Position numbers and translations under genes: made by a program. This document shows, one piece after another, positions 5,888 to 14,105 of a stretch of 17,979 nt of DNA. Source of the stretch: CAZVWH01 sp964631175 (GTDB lineage Bacteria > Planctomycetota > Phycisphaerae > Sedimentisphaerales > Anaerobacaceae); NCBI GenBank assembly GCA_964631175.1, contig CAZVWH010000061.1:1-17979 (forward strand), given 5' to 3'. Every line of letters starts with the position of its first letter. The stretch's first letter is position 1. Below the pieces are notes generated by a model that searched no databases, had not been told where the DNA came from, and saw nothing but the letters and a program-made list of their open reading frames with translations.

Positions 5888-7855
5888 ATGGCTAAAATTA
5901 TTGGGATAGATTTGGGCACGACAATTTCTGTGGTTGCTGTAATGGAAGGCACATCACCGAAGGTTCTTATCAATTCTTCCGGTTCTCGGCTGACGCCTTC
6001 TGTGGTCGGTTTTACCGATAAGGGCGAAAGATTAGTAGGCCAGATTGCGCGCCATCAGCAGGTAACCAATCCGGAAAATACCGTCTTTTCCATAAAGCGT
6101 TTTATGGGACGACGCCATAATGAGGTCGCTTCGGAAGAAAAGTTAGTACCTTATAAGATCGTTGGTGGACCGGATGAGTTGGTCAAGGTTGAGGTGCGGG
6201 GCAAACAATATACGCCGCCCGAGATTTCAGCTATGGTCCTGCAGGACCTAAAAAAGACCGCAGAAGACTATTTAGGCGAGAAAGTAACCAGCGCCGTCAT
6301 TACCGTTCCGGCTTATTTCAATGATTCACAGCGTCAGGCAACCAAAGATGCCGGCACAATAGCCGGCCTCAAAGTCGAACGAATTATTAATGAGCCTACC
6401 GCTGCAGCTCTTGCCTACGGAGTCGAGAAGAAAAAGAACGAAAAGGTGGCGGTATTCGACTTTGGCGGCGGCACCTTCGATATCTCAATCCTTGATATTG
6501 GTGGATTTGAGGAGGAAGGCGGAGTGCTCGAGGTATTAAGCACCAATGGAGATACGCATTTAGGCGGTGATGATTTAGATGCGGTACTGATAAATTACTT
6601 AGCTGATGAGTTCAAAAAACAGGAGGGTATCAACCTGCGTAAGGACCCAATGGCGCATCAGCGGCTCAAAGAAGCTGCAGAAAAGGCAAAATGCGAGCTT
6701 AGCACCCAGGTCGAAGCCACAGTTAATCTTCCCTTCATCACTGCTGACGCTTCTGGCCCAAAACATCTACAGATGACGATTACCCGAAGTAAGTTTGAGT
6801 CGCTCTGTGAGCACGTTTTTGACCGCTTGAAGAATCCATGCCGCAGGGCGTTAGAGGATGCAAAATTACAGTCGACGGATATAGCCGAGGTGCTGCTCGT
6901 TGGCGGCTCAACCAGGATTCCTAAAGTCCAACAGATGGCTAAGGAAATTTTTGGCAAAGAACCCAATAGAAGTCTCAATCCAGACGAAGTGGTTGCAATT
7001 GGTGCCGCCATCCAGGGAGCAGTCCTTGCCGGCGACTCCGGGGTAAAAGACATTCTGCTGCTGGATGTGACGCCACTTTCATTGGGCGTCGAAACTTTAG
7101 GCTCAGTTACAACAAGACTAATTGAGCGAAACACCACCATTCCCACAAGCAAGAAGGAGGTCTTCTCGACCGCTGCAGATAGTCAAACTACTGTTGATAT
7201 CCATGTTCTGCAGGGCGAGAGAGACTTTGCCAGGGATAACCGTACGCTCGGCAGATTTCAGCTTGCCGATATACCACCGGCTCCACGAGGTATTCCGCAA
7301 ATTGAGGTTGCGTTTGATATCGACGCCAACGGCATCCTCAATGTCTCGGCCAAGGATCTTGGCACAGGCAAGCAACAGTCCATTGAGATTAAGTCCAGCT
7401 CAGGGCTTAGCGAACAAGAGATTGAAAATATGAAGAAGCAGGCCGAGGAGCACGCTGAGGAGGACAAGAAAAAAAGAGAGGTGGTAGATTTAAAGAACCA
7501 GGCTGACCAACTGATTTATTCAATGGAAAAAACACTCAAAGAGCATGGTGACAAGGTCTCCGGTGAGACCCGCGGCAAGATTGAAAACGCAGTAAACAAC
7601 CTGAAGGAAGCTATAAAAGGCGAAGACGGCGAGGCAATAAAGAGAGCCATCGAAAATCTCAATACAACCAGCCAGGAGTTGGGCAAGGTGCTTTATGAAG
7701 AGGCCGCCAAAAAGCAAGCTGCGGCGGCTACAGCTTCAGCCGGCAGCGAGGCCTCGCAGGCAGGGCCAGGCAGCGAAACGCCACCTGAAGGTGAGGTTAA
7801 AAGAAAAGGTGGAGAAGACGTAATCGACGCCGAGTTTGAAGCGAAGGATAAATAA
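5888..7855 (+). CDS. dnaK: Molecular chaperone DnaK (Hsp70)
   Basis: This cytoplasmic ATP-driven chaperone has 655 residues, full family length. The ATPase domain (1-387) shows GIDLGTT (6-12), INEPTAAALAYG (167-178), VFDFGGGTFD (189-198) and VLLVGGSTRIPKV (335-347). The interdomain linker DILLLDVTPLSLG (388-400) leads to the substrate-binding domain (to about 505), a charged helical lid, a low-complexity Ala/Gly/Ser/Glu tail and the conserved end DVIDAEFE, which serves J-protein and co-chaperone contacts in other species. Ile13 replaces the very conserved Asn of DLGTTNS in the first phosphate loop. AAGGA (5875-5879) lies 8 nt before the ATG. No grpE or dnaJ is adjacent. A sigma-54 promoter with an upstream dyad precedes it. 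Confidence 0.98.
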   Translation: MAKIIGIDLGTTISVVAVMEGTSPKVLINSSGSRLTPSVVGFTDKGERLVGQIARHQQVTNPENTVFSIKRFMGRRHNEVASEEKLVPYKIVGGPDELVKVEVRGKQYTPPEISAMVLQDLKKTAEDYLGEKVTSAVITVPAYFNDSQRQATKDAGTIAGLKVERIINEPTAAALAYGVEKKKNEKVAVFDFGGGTFDISILDIGGFEEEGGVLEVLSTNGDTHLGGDDLDAVLINYLADEFKKQEGINLRKDPMAHQRLKEAAEKAKCELSTQVEATVNLPFITADASGPKHLQMTITRSKFESLCEHVFDRLKNPCRRALEDAKLQSTDIAEVLLVGGSTRIPKVQQMAKEIFGKEPNRSLNPDEVVAIGAAIQGAVLAGDSGVKDILLLDVTPLSLGVETLGSVTTRLIERNTTIPTSKKEVFSTAADSQTTVDIHVLQGERDFARDNRTLGRFQLADIPPAPRGIPQIEVAFDIDANGILNVSAKDLGTGKQQSIEIKSSSGLSEQEIENMKKQAEEHAEEDKKKREVVDLKNQADQLIYSMEKTLKEHGDKVSGETRGKIENAVNNLKEAIKGEDGEAIKRAIENLNTTSQELGKVLYEEAAKKQAAAATASAGSEASQAGPGSETPPEGEVKRKGGEDVIDAEFEAKDK

Positions 7856-7857
7856 GA

Positions 7858-7951
7858 GAACGGAAGACAGAAAACAGATATCGGAGAGAAAATTTATCCA
7901 TCGTTTGTTCCCTACCCTCTGTCGTCTGTATTCTGTCCTCTGTTATCTGCT
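7858..7951. repeat. Heptamer inverted array downstream of dnaK
   Basis: The left half (7858-7885) reads GAACGGA, AGACAGA, AAACAGA and TATCGGA. The right half (7917-7951) reads CTCTGTC, GTCTGTA, TTCTGTC, CTCTGTT and ATCTGCT, all in exact 7-bp register. The right units carry TCTGT, the complement of the ACAGA core in the left units, and the halves are separated by about 31 nt. The array starts 2 nt after the dnaK stop. The two halves can fold into a long imperfect hairpin, which may protect or end the dnaK mRNA. Confidence 0.75.
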
Positions 7952-8218
7952 TTCAAAGCCAACGGTCGGATTCGAGCCGACAAGTCGGCACGGTAGATTT
8001 GCGAAGCAGGCGGATTTCGGAAGAGTTAGTGAGTTGGTTGGTATTTAGTTGTTAACTATTGGCTTGAAGCTCAACGCTGTTGCTAAACCTGCCGGATATA
8101 ATTCACGCATCATAAGCGGATGATAGCACGGATTTGACCTGTGAGATAATTTCATATCTAACGGGTTTTACACTCGACCTCTGATTTCTCTTGAACCATT
8201 GAAGTATGCACCCTGTTG

Positions 8219-8227
8219 TGCTATAAT
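8219..8227 (+). promoter_or_regulatory. Extended -10 promoter candidate for the DUF4038 gene
   Basis: TGCTATAAT is a perfect extended -10 (TGnTATAAT). No good -35 lies 16-18 nt upstream. A transcript from here would carry the nested palindrome in a leader of about 280 nt. Confidence 0.4.
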
Positions 8228-8324
8228 CCGGCCCGCTGATGGAAATCAATTTCCCTATCAGTTCAAAAGACCGATGACGCATAGTTTTCGATATTTCTAT
8301 CGAACAAACACATTTAATAAATTT

Positions 8325-8479
8325 GTAACCGTTCACGGGACAAATGTGGCATTTTATGTCATTGCGAGGTCTGCCTTTGGCGGACCGTGGCAATCTCAAT
8401 CGTTACATTTTAGATTGCTTCGTCGTAAAACTCCTCGCAATGACCCCAAAAACGCGACTTATACCCCGTGAACGGTTAC
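8325..8479. repeat. MITE-like outer inverted repeat
   Basis: GTAACCGTTCACGGG (8325-8339) and CCCGTGAACGGTTAC (8465-8479) are a perfect 15-bp inverted repeat. Beyond them AAATTT (8319-8324) and ATAAATTT (8480-8487) continue the symmetry with a 2-nt difference. The 125-bp interior contains a second, independent palindrome. The copy ends 31 nt before the DUF4038 start codon. Confidence 0.8.
8358..8444. repeat. Inner palindromic element of the GTCATTGCGAGG type
   Basis: The ends GTCATTGCGAGG (8358-8369) and CCTCGCAATGAC (8433-8444) are a perfect 12-bp inverted repeat. Inside are two more arms: GTCTGCC-ttt-GGCGGAC (8369-8385, one G-U pair) and GCAATCT/AGATTGC (8390-8396 and 8412-8418). Repeats with these CATTGCGAGG...GCAATCTC words are common, as I recall them, in unrelated bacterial genomes and behave like REP or MITE-type elements. 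It sits wholly inside the outer repeat. Confidence 0.75.
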
Positions 8480-8510
8480 ATAAATTTTTACTCAAGGAAT
8501 CTTACCTATT

Positions 8511-10385
8511 ATGAATACTAAATATCAAAACCTGCTGGCCTGTTATATAATTTTTCTGCTTGTAAGCACCTCTTTTGCTTCGGATATCCACGTATGGCAA
8601 ATGAAGCAAGTCACGCTCAAAGCTGAAAAGGAATATGGAAACTGTTATACAGACGTGACATGTTGGGTAGAGCTTAAGGGAATGAATTTCTCAAAACGAA
8701 TTTATGGTTTCTGGGATGGCGGCAATGCTTTTGTTGTACGTCTGGTGGCTACAGAACCGGGGCAATGGCAATGGACCAGCAGCTCAAACCAGCCTGATGA
8801 TAAAGGTCTTAACAACCATACCGGCGAATTTAATGCTATTGACTGGACAGAAGAGGAAAAATTGCAAAATCCCAACCGTCGTGGTTTCGTTCGTCCATCG
8901 GCTAACGGACATGCCTTACAATACGCTGATGGTGCCCCGTTCTTTTTGGTCGGCGATACCTGGCTTGCAGGGGCCACATGGCGGCTGCCTTTTAGAGGTG
9001 TCACTTCATCGAAAAATTATGTGCCAGGCCCAGGCATTGGATTTGAAGACGCCGTGGCCTACCGGAAAGGGCAAGGCTTTAATTCCGTCAGCATGATCGC
9101 CTGTTTTCCAAACTGGGAATCGGATTGCCATGCCAATACTTATGCAGATTCCAAAGGTATATATCTGAGAAACGCATGGGAAAAATTCGACTATCTGGTC
9201 GAAGACGGCAAAATGACGGCAAAAAATATGCGTGATGAATATGGCAACAAGCCCTTTAAGATGTCACCCAAACATGAGGGCGTAGCTGATTTTGATCATA
9301 TCAATCCTGAGTATTTTAAAAGTTTGGACAAAAAAATGCAGTATTTGTCCGACCGTGGATTTGTCCCTTTATTAGAGACCGTAAGAAGGGACAATTGCCC
9401 AGCATGGAAGGCTTATTTTGACTTTAATGAATCGTATGCACGATATGTTCAATACCTGATCTCAAGATACGGTGCGTATAATATCATCTTCAGCGGGATC
9501 CACCTCGATTGGATTCCAAAAGAATACAGCCTGACCGCTGATGAATTCAACGAAGCTCTGACGTATCATTTAAAAAAGTACGGTCCGTTGCCGTTTGGTC
9601 AACCCCACACAACACTAATCAATAATTCCACATATACACAGTTCGGCCACAATCAGGACTGTCCATGGCTGACCATGCACAGTGTAGGCAACAAACCGCG
9701 TGACCATAGCGTTTCCAAGGCGATTGAAATCCTTTTCAAGCTCAAGCCCCCTTACCCAGCCATAAATTTTGAGCCATATTATACGGGCTGGAACCATGAA
9801 ATAAATATGCCGAATGGTGAACGCCCGCCGGCAGACTCGCCGCGCGATAACTATTTCTCACGCGCACAGATGTACGGCTCGGTTCTTTCAGGGGGACTGT
9901 CGGGACATGTGCATGGCACAAGCGCCTATGATATTACCTCAACCGGAGAACCGGCAGGCGCTCGTCCTCATTTCTGGGATGCGTTAAATTTCGAATCGGG
10001 CCGATATATGCAACATCTGGCGGCATTTATATTATCCGAAGGCGATAAGTATCAGCGATTACAGCTCAGCTCGCAAAATATACACCCGCGAAAAGCCCCA
10101 AACAGTCCGGAAAGAGGTTTGGATGGCTGGTCATTTATGATGAGCACTGTTGAAAAAGACCTTGCTCTGCTTTACTTTGAGAACCAGGCGGCATTGCCCA
10201 CATTAAGCGGCTTTAAGACGAATACATCATATCGTTTCCAATGGTTTAATCCCCGCAATGGCCAATGGAAGGAAAGCATTGCGATTAAAACAGATGAAAA
10301 AGGAATACTGACACCACCAGAATTTCCCGATGGACAAAATCCATCTACAATTGACTGGGCGGCCAAAATTCGTGAAAGTCGATAA
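8511..10385 (+). CDS. Secreted DUF5060/DUF4038 glycoside hydrolase
   Basis: This 624-residue protein has a Sec signal peptide (1-23, hydrophobic core LLACYIIFLLVSTSFA). A DUF5060-type beta-sandwich follows (about 30-110, ending in PGQWQWTSSS...HTGEF). A DUF4038 catalytic (beta/alpha)8 barrel (about 122-500) contains GRRGF-like NRRGFVRPSANGHALQYADG, FFLVGDTWL (144-152) and FEPYYTGW. The C-terminal beta-sandwich (about 530-624) resembles the PF12904 domain found after DUF4038. DUF4038 proteins include GH140 apiosidase, but the substrate here cannot be read from sequence; with neighbouring alpha-glucuronidases a plant side-chain sugar is plausible. AAGGA at 8494-8498 lies 12 nt before the ATG. 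The gene converges on GH67, with 100 nt between the stops and no clear terminator there. Confidence 0.85.
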   Translation: MNTKYQNLLACYIIFLLVSTSFASDIHVWQMKQVTLKAEKEYGNCYTDVTCWVELKGMNFSKRIYGFWDGGNAFVVRLVATEPGQWQWTSSSNQPDDKGLNNHTGEFNAIDWTEEEKLQNPNRRGFVRPSANGHALQYADGAPFFLVGDTWLAGATWRLPFRGVTSSKNYVPGPGIGFEDAVAYRKGQGFNSVSMIACFPNWESDCHANTYADSKGIYLRNAWEKFDYLVEDGKMTAKNMRDEYGNKPFKMSPKHEGVADFDHINPEYFKSLDKKMQYLSDRGFVPLLETVRRDNCPAWKAYFDFNESYARYVQYLISRYGAYNIIFSGIHLDWIPKEYSLTADEFNEALTYHLKKYGPLPFGQPHTTLINNSTYTQFGHNQDCPWLTMHSVGNKPRDHSVSKAIEILFKLKPPYPAINFEPYYTGWNHEINMPNGERPPADSPRDNYFSRAQMYGSVLSGGLSGHVHGTSAYDITSTGEPAGARPHFWDALNFESGRYMQHLAAFILSEGDKYQRLQLSSQNIHPRKAPNSPERGLDGWSFMMSTVEKDLALLYFENQAALPTLSGFKTNTSYRFQWFNPRNGQWKESIAIKTDEKGILTPPEFPDGQNPSTIDWAAKIRESR

Positions 10386-10485
10386 AGCTGAAGCTAAACA
10401 AGCCAACTTATTGCGCGTAACAAACCTCCTTACTCCTTTAGATTAATGATTGAGAATAGTCTCGTGTGCAGCAAAGGTCATTATT

Positions 10486-12639
10486 TCAATTATATTCAGG
10501 CATCGGCCTGTTACTGAATTTCTGAAAATAGCTCAGACATGTATCTCGCCAAATGGCAGCGTCTTTTTCCTGTGTAGCCAGTTTTTCTTGAACGTGTAAA
10601 TATATATCCTGGTCGATATGCGCAGCATGGCTTGCGCCATATTTTTCAAGGCCAGCCCACTTGCGTCTCATCGCTGTTACATAATCGACTCCCGTATTGT
10701 ATCTGTAACACAGTTCTTCCCATAAAGTCCTGCCCGATTCCGTCTTGTAGTCCCAGTTTACATGGTGAAACCAAAGCAGGTATTTTTCAGGACATGTTTT
10801 CAGATTGTCAAATCTCTCGGCATTTGGTGAAAAGTACTGGCTTGTTGCCTGGCTGCCGGTTGAGCTACGATTAAATCCCAATCCTTTACTGTCGGCTCGG
10901 TGATAATAAACGGAAGTCCAGTCCTGCCGTCCTTGGGCATGGTCAGGGCCGGGGCCGTAATGGAAACCCTCCTGCATAATATGATGCAGTCCTAACGGAG
11001 TCATGTAGTTGACGCACGCCTCCCACGACCCCATCATCATTGATTTGATTGTCTTGACAACGTCGTTATTCCGGCTCAAAGTCATGTGAATCCACTCTTC
11101 AGCTATTGCCTCGCTGGACAGGCTGTGGTCCCAGGCCAGCCGACCAAAGGCATACCAGTTGGCCTGGCCGAAGAGATGCCCGCACCAATTGCGTTCCGAG
11201 CCCGTATTAGCAACACCCGCAATCCCAGTCATAGGATAGTTATGTAAAGACCCATCCACAATCCGGCAAACACGCGAGCCTTGACCTTTGGCATAAGTGT
11301 CGAATTCCAGATATTCTTTCCACATCGGGGCCAGAAAAACGAGATGTTTTGAATGTCCTAAGTACTCCTGGGTGATTTGTAACTCCAGCATCAAAGGTGT
11401 TTTGGGCATCGCCCCAAATAAGGGATGAACAGGCTCGCGGGGCTGAAAGTCGATTGGACCATTCTTGGATTGAACAAAAATATTTGCATTAAACTCGCCG
11501 TCCAAAGGAGTAAACTCCTTATACGCGCGCCTGGCTCGGTCGGGATCAACATCTGCATCGTATACAAACGCACGCCACATCACTATACCACTATATGGGG
11601 CCAGGGCCTCGGCCAGCATATTAGCTCCATCGGCGTGGGACCTATCATAGTCCTGCGGACCGGGCATCCCCTCGGAATTGGCCTTTACCAGAAATCCGCC
11701 AAAATCAGGAATCGATTGGTAGATTTCTTTGGCTTTCTCTTTCCACCATTCTTGGACATTAGGGTCAAGCGGGTCAGCCGTATCCAGAGAACCAATTCCG
11801 CCTCTTCGACTATTCTTATTGGATGCCGGCCGAAGTGGAGACGAAAATCGAATGGAGACAAATAGCTTTATACCATAAGGTCTGAACACATCGGCCAGTG
11901 CTTTGAGTTTGGCGATATATTCAGCCGTTAAAATAACAGGATTGGCATTTACGTTGTTGACCACCGTCCCATTGATACCGATTGAAGCATTAGCCCGTGC
12001 ATAATCTTTGTATCGTGGGTCTATGGTCTCAGGGAGCTCATTCCATTTCCACAAAGATTTTCCTGCATAACCTCGCTCTATTGACCCATTCAGATTGTCC
12101 CAGTGATTCAGGAGCCGGTATTGAATTCGGGGTTTGGAGCGGATATCTATGTCCTTAATGGACTGTCCGTTTTGCATAAGTCTCAATAGATGAAAAGAAC
12201 CGTACAAAAGGCCTGTGTCCTCGTTTGCAGTGATGACTATTGATGGAATGCCGTCAATTTCGATTGCTCTAATTAGAAATCCTTCAGGACCTAAAGTTGC
12301 CAGCTCATCGGACAAATCTAATTTTTGTATGAGTTGAGACTGTCTCGATGCGCCAATAACAAGGGCGTTACTTTTGGTAAGCGTACTGCCTGTAGGCAAA
12401 TCAGCCCCTAAAAGTCTATCTAATCCTTTTTTCGCTTCCTTTCGAACAATGCTGAGTGTTTCAGATTGGCCCTGGATTACAATAGAAGAAAAAGTTTGTC
12501 TGTATTCTTCCAATATCGTTGCATCTTCTAATTTTTTGTAGGACATCCAAAGTTCGTACCCATCATCAGCACAGGCCGTCGGACAAACTAAAACCGCAAT
12601 ACACAGCGCGAAGAGCATACCCTGCAATGAGTATTTCAT
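10486..12639 (-). CDS. aguA: Exported GH67 alpha-glucuronidase
   Basis: GH67 enzymes remove (4-O-methyl)glucuronic acid from the non-reducing end of xylo-oligosaccharides. I start at the ATG with MKYSLQGMLFALCIAVLV because it gives a proper Sec signal (cleavage near ACA-DD) and has GGAA upstream; an in-frame ATG 22 codons earlier would spoil the signal. The product has 717 residues. Family text includes YRLLNHWDNLNGSIERGYAG, SIGINGTVVNNVNAN and LFVSIRFSSP. The catalytic residues align by spacing with Cellvibrio GlcA67A Glu292/Asp365/Glu393: acid Glu323 in KANSEG, Asp397 in GPIDF and Glu425 in ITQEYLG. Near the C-terminus a 25-bp repeat encodes an apparent extra YGASHAAH. It is the last gene of the dctPQM set, 143 nt after dctM. 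Export implies action outside the cytoplasm. Confidence 0.95.
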   Translation of the reverse strand: MKYSLQGMLFALCIAVLVCPTACADDGYELWMSYKKLEDATILEEYRQTFSSIVIQGQSETLSIVRKEAKKGLDRLLGADLPTGSTLTKSNALVIGASRQSQLIQKLDLSDELATLGPEGFLIRAIEIDGIPSIVITANEDTGLLYGSFHLLRLMQNGQSIKDIDIRSKPRIQYRLLNHWDNLNGSIERGYAGKSLWKWNELPETIDPRYKDYARANASIGINGTVVNNVNANPVILTAEYIAKLKALADVFRPYGIKLFVSIRFSSPLRPASNKNSRRGGIGSLDTADPLDPNVQEWWKEKAKEIYQSIPDFGGFLVKANSEGMPGPQDYDRSHADGANMLAEALAPYSGIVMWRAFVYDADVDPDRARRAYKEFTPLDGEFNANIFVQSKNGPIDFQPREPVHPLFGAMPKTPLMLELQITQEYLGHSKHLVFLAPMWKEYLEFDTYAKGQGSRVCRIVDGSLHNYPMTGIAGVANTGSERNWCGHLFGQANWYAFGRLAWDHSLSSEAIAEEWIHMTLSRNNDVVKTIKSMMMGSWEACVNYMTPLGLHHIMQEGFHYGPGPDHAQGRQDWTSVYYHRADSKGLGFNRSSTGSQATSQYFSPNAERFDNLKTCPEKYLLWFHHVNWDYKTESGRTLWEELCYRYNTGVDYVTAMRRKWAGLEKYGASHAAHIDQDIYLHVQEKLATQEKDAAIWRDTCLSYFQKFSNRPMPEYN
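10618..10642. repeat. 25-bp repeat, copy inside the GH67 coding region
   Basis: This 25-bp sequence is identical to 12660-12684 and in the same orientation. It can form a hairpin (GCGCAGC with GCTTGCGC, one bulged base). It is read in frame and contributes YGASHAAH, which appears as extra residues just before the IDQDIYLHVQEKL helix. Confidence 0.85.
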
Positions 12640-12659
12640 ATAAATTCCAATCATGTGAA

Positions 12660-12684
12660 ATGCGCAGCATGGCTTGCGCCATAT
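12660..12684. repeat. 25-bp repeat, copy in the GH67 leader
   Basis: This is the second identical copy, 20 nt upstream of the GH67 start codon on the minus strand, in the dctM-GH67 gap. No other regulatory motif is convincing in this gap; a GGAGG at about 12747-12751 precedes only a three-codon frame. Confidence 0.85.
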
Positions 12685-12782
12685 GTTAGTCGGATTCTGG
12701 ACCACACTACTGGCACACGTTATTTCATTACTACAATATCATACACAGCCCTTTTTCCTCCAAATATTCATCTACATGGTAT

Positions 12783-14084
12783 CTACTTAACAAATCCGAG
12801 CTTGTCAGGCAGCCACATGGATATTCCAGGCACAAAGGTACAAATCAAGAGCGTAATTATCATTGCAATAAAAAAGGGCAGAATATGACGTATTACTTTT
12901 GTTACTGTAGTTTGCACAACGCCGCAACCGAGGAAAAGGCACGTCCCGACCGGAGGGGTGCACAGACCTATACATAAATTCATAATGATAATGATGCCAA
13001 AATGTAATGGGTGCATGCCAAGTTTCTCAACGATAGGCAAAAAGATAGGAGTGAATATCAGAATAGCCGGCGTCATATCCATAAATGTCCCCACCGTCAG
13101 CAGGATGGCATTGATCATTAGTAGAAGAAGGACTTTATTACTTGTAGTATTTAACAATGCCGCGCTTATATCCTGTGGAACATTCTCCGAAGCCATAACC
13201 CACGACATTGCCATACTCGTTCCTATCAGCAGGAAAACGACGGACGTAGTGACTCCACACTGAAGCAATATCTTCGGAATATCTTTGATTTTCACCTCGC
13301 GATAGACGACAACAGCAAGGAGAAATGAGTAAAGGACCGCAACCGCTGAAGCCTCTGTGGGTGTGAACCATCCCATAAGTATTCCGCCGATTACGATAAT
13401 AACCATAAGCAGCGGCGGTACTGCTCTGAAGAACCGTAGTATGCCCTCTTTGATAGAAAAGGTTTCCCCTTTACCGTATTTATGAATAATAGATATAATT
13501 CCGCTGACTAAAATCAGTGACAGACCCATTAGAAAGCCTGGCAGGAAACCTGCCATAAATATCGCTGCAATTGAAACAATTCCACCTGTCGCCAGTGAAT
13601 AGACAATCATTACATTGCTTGGCGGAATCAAAAGACCTGTTGTTGCCGCTGTTATGGTCACCGATGCGTTGAAATCTCTGTGGTAGCCCATCTTATTCAT
13701 AATCGGAACCATAAACCCGCCAACCCCGGAGACCGCCGCAGTGGCTGAGCCGGATATGGCGCCGAAGAGCATGCAGGTTAGTACATTTACGAAAGCCAGT
13801 CCTCCGCGAAACCGGCCGACCAGCACGTTGGCAAAATCAACCAGCCGCCGGGCAATGCCTCCGTGACCCATCAATACACCTGACAAGACGAAAAATGGTA
13901 TCGCTAACAACGCGAAGCTGTCGATTCCCGTAGCTATCTTGTGTGCCACAGCCACGAACGCCGGCAGGTCTGGCATAACCAAAAACGCCAGAACCGTTGA
14001 GATACCCATACAAAACGCTACAGGTACATTTAAAAGAAGCAGTATGACGAAACTTACAACCAACACTAATACGGGTAGGTCCAC
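12783..14084 (-). CDS. dctM: TRAP transporter large permease DctM
   Basis: This is the large membrane subunit that moves substrate with a sodium gradient. It has 433 residues, the usual family length, almost entirely hydrophobic, with about 12 membrane segments. DctM signatures are PFFVLSGVLMGHGGIARRLVDFA, FGAISGSATAAVSGVGGFMVP, LLIPPSNVMIVYS (the IPPS motif) and LCTPPVGTCLFLGCGV near the C-terminus. The start is GTG, with AAAGGG 8 nt upstream on the minus strand. It follows dctQ after 76 nt that hold a triple hairpin, and precedes GH67. Confidence 0.96.
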   Translation of the reverse strand: MDLPVLVLVVSFVILLLLNVPVAFCMGISTVLAFLVMPDLPAFVAVAHKIATGIDSFALLAIPFFVLSGVLMGHGGIARRLVDFANVLVGRFRGGLAFVNVLTCMLFGAISGSATAAVSGVGGFMVPIMNKMGYHRDFNASVTITAATTGLLIPPSNVMIVYSLATGGIVSIAAIFMAGFLPGFLMGLSLILVSGIISIIHKYGKGETFSIKEGILRFFRAVPPLLMVIIVIGGILMGWFTPTEASAVAVLYSFLLAVVVYREVKIKDIPKILLQCGVTTSVVFLLIGTSMAMSWVMASENVPQDISAALLNTTSNKVLLLLMINAILLTVGTFMDMTPAILIFTPIFLPIVEKLGMHPLHFGIIIIMNLCIGLCTPPVGTCLFLGCGVVQTTVTKVIRHILPFFIAMIITLLICTFVPGISMWLPDKLGFVK

Positions 14085-14105
14085 TTCAATACCCTTTCAT
14101 ATCAT

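Larger units (their letters stand above)
7952..8510. other. Non-coding stretch between dnaK and the DUF4038 gene
   Basis: No convincing gene is present; the open frames here are short, unlike any family I know, and run into palindromic repeats. The stretch holds a tRNA T-arm-like motif (7965-7981) with an adjacent dyad GCCGAC-aa-GTCGGC (7976-7989), a candidate promoter (8219-8227) and a nested palindromic element (8325-8479). Confidence 0.6.

Noticed and set aside
7961..7989. tRNA-like T-arm on the minus strand (GTCGG-attcgag-CCGAC read on +), with an acceptor-like GCCAACG next to it
   Set aside because: I could not find a matching 5' acceptor, D-arm or anticodon arm within tRNA distance, and the motif is also explained by a neighbouring GCCGAC/GTCGGC dyad. 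At most it is a tRNA fragment.
8103..8471. Open frames of 90-98 codons on both strands between dnaK and the DUF4038 gene
   Set aside because: Both run into the palindromic elements, lack ribosome binding sites and have no recognisable domain or membrane pattern.
12640..12705. Longer N-terminus for GH67, 22 codons upstream
   Set aside because: It would place polar residues and the repeat-encoded text before a normal signal peptide; the ATG at 12637-12639 has a suitable upstream GGAA.
12655..12888. Frame of 77 codons on the + strand across the GH67 leader and the dctM 3' end
   Set aside because: It is antisense to dctM, starts in the 25-bp repeat, and its text resembles no protein family.
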